Below are positions 25,534 to 33,607 of a DNA stretch of 64,000 bases, in pieces. Every line of letters starts with the position of its first letter. Position 1 is the stretch's first letter. Made by a program: the position numbers and the translations under genes. The notes under the pieces are model-generated. The model did no database searches. It saw only the letters and a list, made by a program, of their open reading frames with translations, and was not told the DNA's origin. The DNA is from Solilutibacter pythonis. Lineage in GTDB: Bacteria > Pseudomonadota > Gammaproteobacteria > Xanthomonadales > Xanthomonadaceae. The stretch is taken from contig NZ_RFLY01000004.1 of assembly GCF_003697345.1 (NCBI RefSeq), positions 62,001 through 126,000 on the forward strand, in the 5' to 3' direction.

Positions 25534-26726
25534 CGCGACCATTCGAGCTGGAACCATACCTTTCGCGTATCCCGCGCGAAACCATCGCTGCGGTAATCGG
25601 CGAGCTTCAGCAGCGCCTGCAACCCGGGGCGCAGCGCCAAGCCGACCGAGGCATCCAGCTCGCGGCCGTAACGCGCGCCGCCATCGGCGCGGAAATCATG
25701 CCACGCCAGTTCCCAACGGCCTTTTCTCCCACCCAGTTGGAAACCGCGACGCACGGCGGCGAAACGATCCTCCAGCCCGCCCGGCGGCGTGACCATGAAC
25801 TTGTCCGCCCAGCCATTGAACGCATGCAGGGTGCCCAGCGGGGCCTGGAACGAACGTTCGTGCCCGCGCCCCAGTTTTTCATAGCCGAGACGGTAAGTGG
25901 TGCCGGCATGTTCCAGCCACGGCTCCACCCGCAGGTATCGCGCGCCGCCCACCCGCGCACGGGCATGGCCGCTCTGCCGGGCGCCTTCCACCTCCAGGCC
26001 CCATTTCGTGTGCCCGGTAAGCGGCCATGCACCGTTCCAGCGCGCGCCCAGGGTGCGCGACGAAGCACCCGGCACGTCCTTGTCCTCGATCCAGTAACCG
26101 TATCCGGCCAGCGTGCCGGCGCGGGCAAGCCCTTGTTCGACCGTGAGCAGACGGCCGTCCAGGCGGCGTTCGCGGGCCAGGGGGGCGATGGCGTTGTCGC
26201 CAAACACCCGACGCACGCGATTGAGCCAGATCGCCCGCGCCCGCGTCCGCGCGGTGATGTCGAACTGACCGCCGATGGCATCGAAAGTCTGCTCGTTCTG
26301 GCGCCAGCCGACGTTGCCGATGAAGCGTTGGTTGTCCAGCGCCAGGCGCTGCCGCCCCGCGCGCACGCCGCCCCTTGCCCCTTTCCAGCCGACCCACGCC
26401 TGGTTCAACTCGAACGCGCGCGCGTCCGGCACCAGAGGATAGGTGGTTTGTCGGTTGGCCCCGGAGTTGAAGCGCCGATTGAGTTCCACCACGCCTTCGG
26501 CCTCGGCGAACGCTTCCCAGCCATTCGACAGCCTGGGCGCGAAGCCGGCGCGAAGCCGCAGCGTGTCGGCATTGGCCTGCCTGGCGAACGCCCCGTCGCT
26601 GACGAATTCGTGCCGATAGCGCGCGCTCAACGACCATGGATCGGCCGCGGCGGCGGGTTCCGCCGCGCTGGTCGGCCCGCCTGCCAGCGCGCATATGCCC
26701 ACGACGATGAAGCTCAACGTTTTCAT
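25530..26726 (-). CDS. outer-membrane beta-barrel porin, alginate-export-like
   Basis: 398 aa. A signal peptide ending near SAAEPA precedes a barrel of alternating strands (GYGYWIEDKDV, LEVEGARQSGHA, AWVGWKGARGGVRAGRQRLAL). The RAGRQRLALDNQRFIG segment is typical of the alginate_exp family of outer-membrane channels, which in denitrifiers often sit beside nitrate or nitrite genes. The chain closes with VWFQLEWSR, the aromatic-rich last strand. An FNR-like box is centred 63 nt upstream of its ATG, so it is probably made under anoxia. Its substrate is unknown. A nitrate or nitrite pore is inference. Confidence 0.8.
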   Translation of the reverse strand: MKTLSFIVVGICALAGGPTSAAEPAAAADPWSLSARYRHEFVSDGAFARQANADTLRLRAGFAPRLSNGWEAFAEAEGVVELNRRFNSGANRQTTYPLVPDARAFELNQAWVGWKGARGGVRAGRQRLALDNQRFIGNVGWRQNEQTFDAIGGQFDITARTRARAIWLNRVRRVFGDNAIAPLARERRLDGRLLTVEQGLARAGTLAGYGYWIEDKDVPGASSRTLGARWNGAWPLTGHTKWGLEVEGARQSGHARARVGGARYLRVEPWLEHAGTTYRLGYEKLGRGHERSFQAPLGTLHAFNGWADKFMVTPPGGLEDRFAAVRRGFQLGGRKGRWELAWHDFRADGGARYGRELDASVGLALRPGLQALLKLADYRSDGFARDTRKVWFQLEWSR

Positions 26727-26782
26727 GTATCCCGTCCCTATTTGAACGGGCGAAGTGTGCCGCCGCTCGCGATTGCCTGTCT

Positions 26783-26796
26783 TTGAGATGTGTCAA
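26783..26796 (-). promoter_or_regulatory. FNR/DNR-like box upstream of the porin
   Basis: TTGAG-ATGT-GTCAA (read on plus), two mismatches from consensus. Its centre is 63 nt before the porin start at 26726, the same spacing seen at narG and at the small-gene pair. This supports real use despite the mismatches. Confidence 0.6.
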
Positions 26797-26843
26797 GGCG
26801 GATGGCATTCATCGCGCCCGGCCGCCGCCCGGGCGGCGGCCCG

Positions 26844-27932
26844 TCAGCCCGCGCGCTTCTGGCAGACCTCGCAGGCCGGGTCCGCCCGTATCGCCAGGCG
26901 GCGGAAATCCGCCGTCGAGAGATCGACGTGCAACAACGTGCCGGCCAGCGATGCGCCGACCCCCAGCAGCAGCTTGAGGACTTCGGTCGCCTGCAACAGG
27001 CCGATGGTGCCCGGCACCACGCCCAGCACGCCCGCCTCGGCGCAGTTGGGCAACGGGGCCACGCCCGGCCGCTCGGGGAAAAGGCAGTTGTAGCAGGGCA
27101 TCTCCGGCGCATCCGCCGCCGGGTGGAAAACGCCGACCTGTCCTTCGAACCCCTGCACCGCGCCATAGACCAGCGGCACCGCGCGCCGCACGCAGCCACG
27201 GTTGAGGAGGTAGCGCGTGGCGAGGTTGTCCGAGCCATCCACCGCCACGTCCACCCCGTCGAGGAGCGCTTCGATGGTCGATTCGTCGAGCCGCCCGACC
27301 ACCGGCTCGACCGCGATCGCGGGATTCAGCGCGCACAGCGTCTCCAGCGCCGAATCGACTTTCCGCATGCCGATCCGCGCTTCGGCGTGCAGCACCTGGC
27401 GCTGCAAATTACTGCGCTCGACCCGATCGTCATCGACCAGCCTGATCCGCCCGACGCCAGCCGCCGCGAGATACAGCGCGATGGGCGAGCCCAGCCCACC
27501 CGCGCCGACGATGAGCACGCGGGCGTCCTCCAGCTTGCGCTGCCCCGCGATCCCCACCTCGGGCAGCTTGATCTGGCGCGAATAACGATCCGCCCAGGCC
27601 GGATCCAGGCCGCCACTCTCGACCGGCAGCCCCGCCGCGCGCCAGGCCGCCATGCCACCCTCGACGGAAGCCACATCGCTAAAGCCCTCGGCCAGCAGGA
27701 TGCCCGCCGCCGCCCGCGACCGCGCGCCGGAGGCGCAGATCAGCATGAGAGCGGCATCGGGCCGGCACGCCGCCAGCCCGGGGTGCCGCGACAGCGACGG
27801 CGGCGGGATTCTCCAGGCATCGGGGGCCACGCCCAGCGCCTGCTCGTGCGGCTCGCGCACATCGATGATGCGTGCCTCGCCGCGCGCCAATCGCGCCCAC
27901 GCATCGCGCGCGGAAATCGAACGGATGCTCAC
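26844..27932 (-). CDS. moeB: MoeB/ThiF-type adenylyltransferase with N-terminal rhodanese domain
   Basis: 362 aa. The N-terminal part (about residues 5-105) is a rhodanese domain with active-site loop LICASGARS. The rest is an E1-like MoeB/ThiF domain: VGAGGLGSPIALYLA (ATP site), DGSDNLATRYLLN and CYNCLFPERPG, with later CEVCQKRAG giving the zinc Cys pairs. It would activate MoaD, and the rhodanese half could deliver the sulfur, as in eukaryotic MOCS3. The GTG start at 27932 is chosen because GGGAGG precedes it; a longer reading gives no homology. It stands just outside the main Moco operon. Confidence 0.92.
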   Translation of the reverse strand: MSIRSISARDAWARLARGEARIIDVREPHEQALGVAPDAWRIPPPSLSRHPGLAACRPDAALMLICASGARSRAAAGILLAEGFSDVASVEGGMAAWRAAGLPVESGGLDPAWADRYSRQIKLPEVGIAGQRKLEDARVLIVGAGGLGSPIALYLAAAGVGRIRLVDDDRVERSNLQRQVLHAEARIGMRKVDSALETLCALNPAIAVEPVVGRLDESTIEALLDGVDVAVDGSDNLATRYLLNRGCVRRAVPLVYGAVQGFEGQVGVFHPAADAPEMPCYNCLFPERPGVAPLPNCAEAGVLGVVPGTIGLLQATEVLKLLLGVGASLAGTLLHVDLSTADFRRLAIRADPACEVCQKRAG

Positions 27933-28215
27933 AAGCGGGCCTCCCGGGACATTTCGCGTCCAGCATCGACGCGCGGTGATTGGTGCATTGCGTAACCCAT
28001 CTACGTATCGGCGTCGCCAGGCCGGCGACCGGCGCGCGCACCGCGTTGGTCGGCGGCCCGGGCGTCCTCCGCCCCGCCCGCTCACCGGCGGGAGGCGGGC
28101 ACCTTACCACCGAACGTCGCGGCGCCGGCATCCGCCCCGGGACGACCGGCGCGCCCCATTGCCGGCGCTTTCATACACCACATGCAATGCTGGCGTTCCC
28201 GCTTTGGAGCCCGCC

Positions 28216-29268
28216 ATGAACATCCACGCCCTTGGCGCACACGCCGCCGCCCGCCCGCTGGAGCCGATGCGCATCGAGCGCCGCGCCGTGGGCCCGCGCG
28301 ACGTGCAAATCGACATCGCCCACTGCGGCATCTGCCATTCCGACCTGCACACCGTGCGCTCGGAATGGGCCGGCACCCGCTACCCCTGCGTGCCGGGGCA
28401 TGAAATCGTCGGCCGGGTGAGCGCGGTCGGCGCCGGGGTCGAGCGCTTCCGGCCCGGCGACCTGGCCGGCGTCGGCTGCATGGTCGACAGTTGCGGCCAG
28501 TGCGACGCCTGCGGCGAAGGGCTGGAGCAGTATTGCGAACACGGCTTCACCGGCACTTACAACGGGCCTTGCGCCGAAGCGCCGGGCCACACGCTGGGCG
28601 GTTATTCCGAGCGCATCGTGGTCGACGAACGGTTCGTACTGCGCATCCGTCACCCCGAGGCGCAGTTGGCGGCGGTAGCGCCGCTGCTATGCGCGGGGAT
28701 CACCACCTGGTCGCCACTGCGCCATTGGCGGGCCGGGCCGGGCAAGACCGTGGGCATCGTCGGCATTGGCGGGCTGGGCCACATGGGGGTGAAACTGGCC
28801 GCGGCGCTCGGCGCGCGCGTGGTGGCCTTCACCACCTCGGAATCCAAGCGCCAAGACGCCCTCGCGCTCGGCGCGCACGAAGTGGTGGTCTCGCGCAACG
28901 CCGCCGAAATGAAGGCGCAGGCCGACCGCTTCGACATCGTGCTCGATACCGTCGCCGCCAGCCATTCGCTCGACGATTACACCCGCCTGCTGAAACGCGA
29001 CGGCCAACTGGTGCTGGTCGGCATACCCGAGCATCCGCACCCGGCGCCGAACATCGCCGCGCTGATCTTCAAGCGCCGGGCGATCGCCGGTTCGCTCATC
29101 GGCGGCATCGCCGAGACCCAGGAGATGCTGGATTTCTGCGCCCGCCACGGGATCGTCGCCGACATCAAGCCGATCCGCGCCGACCAGATCGAACACGCCT
29201 ACGCGCGGATGCTGCGCAGCGACGTGAAATACCGTTTCGTGGTCGATTGCGCCACGCTCGCCGGCTGA
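28216..29268 (+). CDS. zinc-dependent alcohol dehydrogenase, YahK/CAD-like
   Basis: 350-aa medium-chain dehydrogenase. Catalytic zinc ligands are seen in HCGICHSD and PGHEIVG. The structural zinc Cys group is CGQCDACGEGLEQYCEHG. The coenzyme Rossmann motif is GIGGLGHMG. Residues match the YahK/cinnamyl alcohol dehydrogenase branch, which reduces aldehydes with NADPH. It is monocistronic with a GGAG site before the ATG. It is probably unrelated to the nitrate island upstream. Confidence 0.92.
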   Translation: MNIHALGAHAAARPLEPMRIERRAVGPRDVQIDIAHCGICHSDLHTVRSEWAGTRYPCVPGHEIVGRVSAVGAGVERFRPGDLAGVGCMVDSCGQCDACGEGLEQYCEHGFTGTYNGPCAEAPGHTLGGYSERIVVDERFVLRIRHPEAQLAAVAPLLCAGITTWSPLRHWRAGPGKTVGIVGIGGLGHMGVKLAAALGARVVAFTTSESKRQDALALGAHEVVVSRNAAEMKAQADRFDIVLDTVAASHSLDDYTRLLKRDGQLVLVGIPEHPHPAPNIAALIFKRRAIAGSLIGGIAETQEMLDFCARHGIVADIKPIRADQIEHAYARMLRSDVKYRFVVDCATLAG

Positions 29269-29356
29269 CCCCGGCCCCGGCTATGGTGAGCGTTGCCCGC
29301 GGCCTTTATACTGCCGGGCTGGAGGCGGCCAACCGGGTCGTCCGGGGCATTAGCAC

Positions 29357-29875
29357 GTGAACAAGCACGATTCCGTCTTCCTGAAAAAATTCTCCACGGT
29401 CATCGCCTTCCTGGTCGTGGTGACGATCGGCCTAATCTTCTTGGCACGCCACATCAACAAGCTGCTGCCGGCGGAAATGACCCCGCAGGCGCAGGCCCAG
29501 ACCGATGCCCGTATCACCCCGGTCGGCGCGGTCTACGTCGGCGCCGAGGGCATGGCCCGGGCGCTGGCCGCCGATGCCGCGCGCGCGGCCGCCGTCACCT
29601 CGCAGGCGGCCTACGGCGGCACCCTGGACGGCAAGGTGATCTACGACAGCCTGTGCACCGGCTGCCATACCTCGGGCGCCGGCGGCGCACCGAAGCTCGA
29701 TGCCGCCGGGATCGGCGCGCGCCTGGCGCAGCAGGGCCTGGACGAACTGGTGAAAAAGGCCATCGGTGGCTTCACCGGCAGCACCGGCGTGATGCCCGCC
29801 AAGGGCGGCAACCCGGCACTGACCGACGAACAGGTGCAAAAGACCGTCGAATGGATGGTCGAGCAAAGCAAGTAA
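29357..29875 (+). CDS. membrane-anchored cytochrome c (c5 type)
   Basis: 172 aa. An uncleaved N-terminal helix (STVIAFLVVVTIGLIFLA) anchors a periplasmic class I cytochrome c domain. The single heme site CTGCH lies at about residue 98, and the axial Met is probably that in GVMPAKGGNP. This is the cytochrome c5 pattern found in gammaproteobacteria, which shuttles electrons to terminal oxidases or reductases. The start is GTG at 29357. A strong terminator follows. Confidence 0.9.
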   Translation: MNKHDSVFLKKFSTVIAFLVVVTIGLIFLARHINKLLPAEMTPQAQAQTDARITPVGAVYVGAEGMARALAADAARAAAVTSQAAYGGTLDGKVIYDSLCTGCHTSGAGGAPKLDAAGIGARLAQQGLDELVKKAIGGFTGSTGVMPAKGGNPALTDEQVQKTVEWMVEQSK

Positions 29876-29892
29876 ACCGCCGCATCGCGATG

Positions 29893-29921
29893 ACGCCGCC
29901 TTCGGGCGGCGTTTTCGTTTT
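29893..29921 (+). terminator. intrinsic terminator after cytochrome c
   Basis: Stem ACGCCGCC/GGCGGCGT with TTCG tetraloop followed by TTTTCGTTTT, 17 nt after the cytochrome stop. A textbook Rho-independent terminator. Confidence 0.9.
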
Positions 29922-29980
29922 CGCCCGCGACGCGCCCACCGCCGCTGGAACACCTACCTCCCTTTCGCCCCCAGCCCGCC

Positions 29981-31717
29981 ATGCGCCCGATCCGTCCATT
30001 CGTCCCGCCGCTCCTCGCCGCCCTGCTCGCCGGCTGCCTTTCCTCCCCGCCGCCGGCCGCGCCCGCCGCGCTCGCCATCGGCGCGGTGCAGGGAGCCGGC
30101 CCGCGAAGCCCGCTGACCGGCCGCGAAGTGCGGGTTGCCGGCGTGATCACCGCAGACTTCTCCCCTGGCCTCGGCCTCCTCGCATTGCAGGATGACGGCG
30201 ATGGCGACGACGCCACTTCCGACGCCCTGTTCCTCGCCGGCGCGCCGGCCGGCCTGAAGCCTGGCGACGCCCTGTCGGTGCGCGGGGTCGTGGTCGAACT
30301 CGACAGCGGCCGCGAAACCACCGTCACCGCGCTCCGGGTGATCGAAGCGCGCGCCCTGCCGCCGCGCCCGCTGCCGGCGGCAAGGCCACTGGCCGCCGCG
30401 CCGGCCAGTCCCGCCGGCTGGGAATCGCTGGAAGCGATGCGGGTCGGCGTGCCGGTGGCGCTGACGCTCACCGGCACCCGGAACGCCGCGCGCTTCGGCG
30501 AATGGCAGGCAAGTACCGACGGCCGGCTGTGGACGCCCACCGAGATCGCCCGACCCGGCCCGGCGGCTGCCGCACTTGGCCGCCGCAACCACGCCCGCAC
30601 CCTGTGGCTCGACGACGGCCACGCCCGCGCGCGCGCCGGCACCGCGATGAGCCGCGAAATCCCGCGCACCGGCAGCGTGCTGAGCGGCGTGGAAGGCATC
30701 GTCGATCAACGCTTTGGCCGCTACCGGCTGCAACTGGCGGCCATGCCGCGCGTGGCAGCCGCCGCGCGGCCGGCCCCGCCCGCCCGCGCCGGCGACCTGC
30801 GCATCGTCGCCTTCAACCTGCAAAACCTGTTCAACGGCGATGGAAAAGGCGGCGGCTTCCCAACCGCGCGCGGGGCCGCGACGCAAGCCGACTACCTGCG
30901 CCAGCGCGCCCGGCACGTCGCCGTACTGGCCGCGCTGGATGCCGACATCGTCGCCCTGATGGAGCTGGAGAACGACGGCCAGGACGCGCTGTCGTCGGAA
31001 TCGCAACTGCTGGCCGCGCTCAACCTCGCCCACGGCGGCGATTGGAAAGCGGTGCCAGTGCCGGCCAATGCCAGCACCGACGCGATCCGCGTCGGCATCG
31101 TCTACCGCGCCTCGAAAGTACGCCTGCTGGGCGCCGCCGACACCCTCGATGACGACACCTTCGCCACGCGCAACCGCCCGCCGCTGGCCGCGCGCTTCCG
31201 CGCCGGGGCCGGGCCGGCCTTCGCGGTGATCGCCAACCACCTGAAATCCAAGGGCTGCCGCGACGCGAAAGGCGCCGACGCCGACCAGCGCGACGGCCAA
31301 TCCTGCTGGAGCGCCACCCGCCTGGACGCCGTGCAAAAACTCGACCGCTGGTATCGCCAGCGCTTCGCCACGATGCCGGCATTGATGCTGGGCGACTTCA
31401 ACGCCTACGCCATGGAAGACCCGCCGCGATGGCTGCGCGACGCCGGCTGGCGCGACGCCTTCGCCGACACCGACACCGACAAACCCTACTCCTACGTCTA
31501 CGACGGCCAGGCCGGCCGCCTCGACCACGCCTTCCTCAATGCCGCGATGGCGGCGCGGCTGGCCGCCGCCACCGAATGGCACATCAACGCCGACGAACCC
31601 GACCTCGCGCCCGCGGCCGACGCGCCGGCCGCGCCCTGGCGCAGCGCCGACCACGATCCACTGGCGATCGACCTGCGCCTCGGCGCGCGGCGAAAGACCC
31701 ACCCCCGTGGCGATTAA
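29981..31717 (+). CDS. ExeM/NucH-like extracellular endonuclease lipoprotein
   Basis: 578 aa. A lipoprotein signal with lipobox LLAGC ends at residue 19. Residues about 30-120 form an OB-like domain (REVRVAGVITADFS ... GDALSVRGVV). The C-terminal half (from about 270) is an endonuclease/exonuclease/phosphatase fold: VAFNLQNLFNGDG, ALMELENDGQ, VIANHLKSKG, MLGDFNAYAMEDP and SADHDPLAIDL supply the Asn, Glu, Asp and His of the active site. ExeM enzymes degrade extracellular DNA. It overlaps nothing and is followed after 9 nt by a hydrolase gene. Confidence 0.9.
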   Translation: MRPIRPFVPPLLAALLAGCLSSPPPAAPAALAIGAVQGAGPRSPLTGREVRVAGVITADFSPGLGLLALQDDGDGDDATSDALFLAGAPAGLKPGDALSVRGVVVELDSGRETTVTALRVIEARALPPRPLPAARPLAAAPASPAGWESLEAMRVGVPVALTLTGTRNAARFGEWQASTDGRLWTPTEIARPGPAAAALGRRNHARTLWLDDGHARARAGTAMSREIPRTGSVLSGVEGIVDQRFGRYRLQLAAMPRVAAAARPAPPARAGDLRIVAFNLQNLFNGDGKGGGFPTARGAATQADYLRQRARHVAVLAALDADIVALMELENDGQDALSSESQLLAALNLAHGGDWKAVPVPANASTDAIRVGIVYRASKVRLLGAADTLDDDTFATRNRPPLAARFRAGAGPAFAVIANHLKSKGCRDAKGADADQRDGQSCWSATRLDAVQKLDRWYRQRFATMPALMLGDFNAYAMEDPPRWLRDAGWRDAFADTDTDKPYSYVYDGQAGRLDHAFLNAAMAARLAAATEWHINADEPDLAPAADAPAAPWRSADHDPLAIDLRLGARRKTHPRGD

Positions 31718-31726
31718 AATGCGCGC

Positions 31727-32431
31727 ATGAATCCCCCCGCATTCCCCACCCAGGACACCCCACTCACGCTCCCCGGCCCCACCGGCCCGCTGGAAACGGT
31801 GGTGGAACTTCCCGATGCCGGCGGCACGCCGCAGCCAGTCGTCGCCATCGTCTGCCATCCTCTGCCCACCGAGGGCGGCACGATGAACAACAAAGTGGTG
31901 ACGATGACCGCACGCGCGCTCCGCGAGCTGGGCGTGACCACCGTACGTTTCAATTTCCGCGGCACCGGCCACTCCGCCGGCGAATTCGACGAAGGCGTGG
32001 GCGAACAGGCCGACTTGCGCGCGGTGGCCGCCTGGGTGCGCGCCGAGCGCCCGGAAGCGCTGCTGTGGCTGGCTGGCTTCAGCTTTGGCGCGTTCGTGTC
32101 CATCCGCGCATCCGCCACGCTCGAACCGGCCGCGCTGATCTCGCTGGCGCCCCCGGCCGGACGCTGGGATTTCGATGACGCCGCGCCGCCCATGCCGTGG
32201 CTGGTGGTCCAGGGCGAAGAGGACGAAATCGTCGACCCCAACGCCGTCTATCACTGGCTGGAACGGCTCGACGCTCCGCGACTGACCCTGGTGAAAATGC
32301 CCGGCTGCTCGCATTTCTTCCACGGCAAGCTGGTCGATCTGCGCGGCGTGGTGAAGAACACCGCCCGGCACTGGCTGCCGAATCCGCCGCGGGAGACCAC
32401 CCCCCCACCCTCCGCCGAACCCGCCGAATGA
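31727..32431 (+). CDS. alpha/beta hydrolase (COG2945-like)
   Basis: 234 aa. The catalytic Ser is in GFSFGAF, with Asp in GEEDEIVD and His in CSHFFHGK near the C-terminus. CHPLPTEGGTMNNKVV at the N-terminal side is characteristic of a conserved proteobacterial family of small cytoplasmic hydrolases whose substrate is not known. The stop overlaps the zapE start by ATGA. Confidence 0.88.
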   Translation: MNPPAFPTQDTPLTLPGPTGPLETVVELPDAGGTPQPVVAIVCHPLPTEGGTMNNKVVTMTARALRELGVTTVRFNFRGTGHSAGEFDEGVGEQADLRAVAAWVRAERPEALLWLAGFSFGAFVSIRASATLEPAALISLAPPAGRWDFDDAAPPMPWLVVQGEEDEIVDPNAVYHWLERLDAPRLTLVKMPGCSHFFHGKLVDLRGVVKNTARHWLPNPPRETTPPPSAEPAE

Positions 32432-33516
32432 ACCCCGCGCCCGGTACAGCCTATGCCGCCGGCGTCGAACGCGGCGACTGGCGGGACGACCCCGCCCAAC
32501 GCGCGGCGATGGCCGAACTCGACCGCCTGCATGCGGCCCTGTCCGCCCCGGCGGAGCCGCCCGGCCTGCTCGGCCGGCTGCTCGGCCGGCACGCCCCGCC
32601 GCCGCCGCGCGGCCTGTACCTGTGGGGCGGCGTTGGCCGCGGCAAGACCTTCATGGTCGATCTGTTCTTCGACTCGCTGGATTTCCCGGAAAAACGCCGC
32701 GCCCACTTCCATCGCTTCATGCGCGACATGCACGCCCGCCTGAAAGCGCACGCCGGCGAACGCGACCCGCTGGCCGCCATCGCCCGGGAATGGCGGCGCG
32801 ACATGCGGGTGCTGGTGCTGGACGAATTCTTCGTCACCGACATCGGCGACGCCATGCTGCTCGGCCGGCTGCTGGAGCGCCTGTTCGCCGAAGGCGTGGT
32901 GCTGGTGACGACCTCCAACACCGCGCCGGCCAATCTGTACAAGGACGGTCTCCAGCGCGCGCGCTTCCTGCCGGCCATCGCCCTCATCCAACAGCACTGC
33001 GTAGTGATGGAGATCGAATCCAGCACCGATTACCGCCTGCGCGAACTGACCCGCTCGCCGGTGTATTTCTCCCCGGCCGGCGCTGCCGCCGACGCCTGGC
33101 TCCAGCAACGCTGGCAGACCCTCACCCACGCACCGGCGCGGCCCGGCGCGCTGGATATCGATGGCCGCGCGATCCCCGTGCGCGCCCGCCACCACGGCTT
33201 CGTCTGGTTCGATTTCGGCGCCCTTTGCGAAGGCCCGCGCGCCGCCGCCGATTACATCGAGATCGCCAGCGAATTCCACACCGTCCTGCTCGGCGGCATT
33301 CCGCGCTTCGAAGGCGCCAACGATGACGCCGCGCGCCGCTTCGTCACCGCCATCGACGAGTTCTACGACCGCCACGTCAACCTGATCGCCGCCGCCGACG
33401 CCGCGCCAGTCGATCTCTACCACGGCGAACGCCTGGCGCACGCCTTCGAACGCACCGCCTCGCGGCTCATCGAGATGCAAAGCGCCGAGTATCTCGCGCG
33501 CGAGCACCTGACCTAG
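32428..33516 (+). CDS. zapE: cell division ATPase ZapE (AFG1-like)
   Basis: 362-aa AAA-type ATPase that in E. coli destabilises FtsZ polymers at the ring. Walker A is GGVGRGKTF and Walker B is RVLVLDEFFVTD, with the sensor region TTSNTAPANLYKDGLQR. The C-terminal FDFGALCEGPRAAADY and YDRHVNLI are standard ZapE/AFG1 segments. The start overlaps the upstream hydrolase stop. The length is close to the E. coli protein (375 aa). Confidence 0.93.
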   Translation: MNPAPGTAYAAGVERGDWRDDPAQRAAMAELDRLHAALSAPAEPPGLLGRLLGRHAPPPPRGLYLWGGVGRGKTFMVDLFFDSLDFPEKRRAHFHRFMRDMHARLKAHAGERDPLAAIAREWRRDMRVLVLDEFFVTDIGDAMLLGRLLERLFAEGVVLVTTSNTAPANLYKDGLQRARFLPAIALIQQHCVVMEIESSTDYRLRELTRSPVYFSPAGAAADAWLQQRWQTLTHAPARPGALDIDGRAIPVRARHHGFVWFDFGALCEGPRAAADYIEIASEFHTVLLGGIPRFEGANDDAARRFVTAIDEFYDRHVNLIAAADAAPVDLYHGERLAHAFERTASRLIEMQSAEYLAREHLT

Positions 33517-33607
33517 ACCGGCCCCGCGCCATCGCGCCCCGGCCCATTCCAAGGCGGCGCGGCAATCTGGTTTAGCATCGTTTCCAACCAACTCACGGGA
33601 AAACGAG

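Noticed and set aside
29290-29315. TTGCCC ... TATACT as a promoter of the cytochrome c gene
   Set aside because: The spacing between the hexamers is only 8 nt, too short for a sigma-70 promoter.
29954-32371. About 800-codon open frame antisense to the ExeM-like gene
   Set aside because: Low-complexity Gly/Val/Arg composition and no ribosome site. The plus-strand reading has a lipobox and nuclease motifs.
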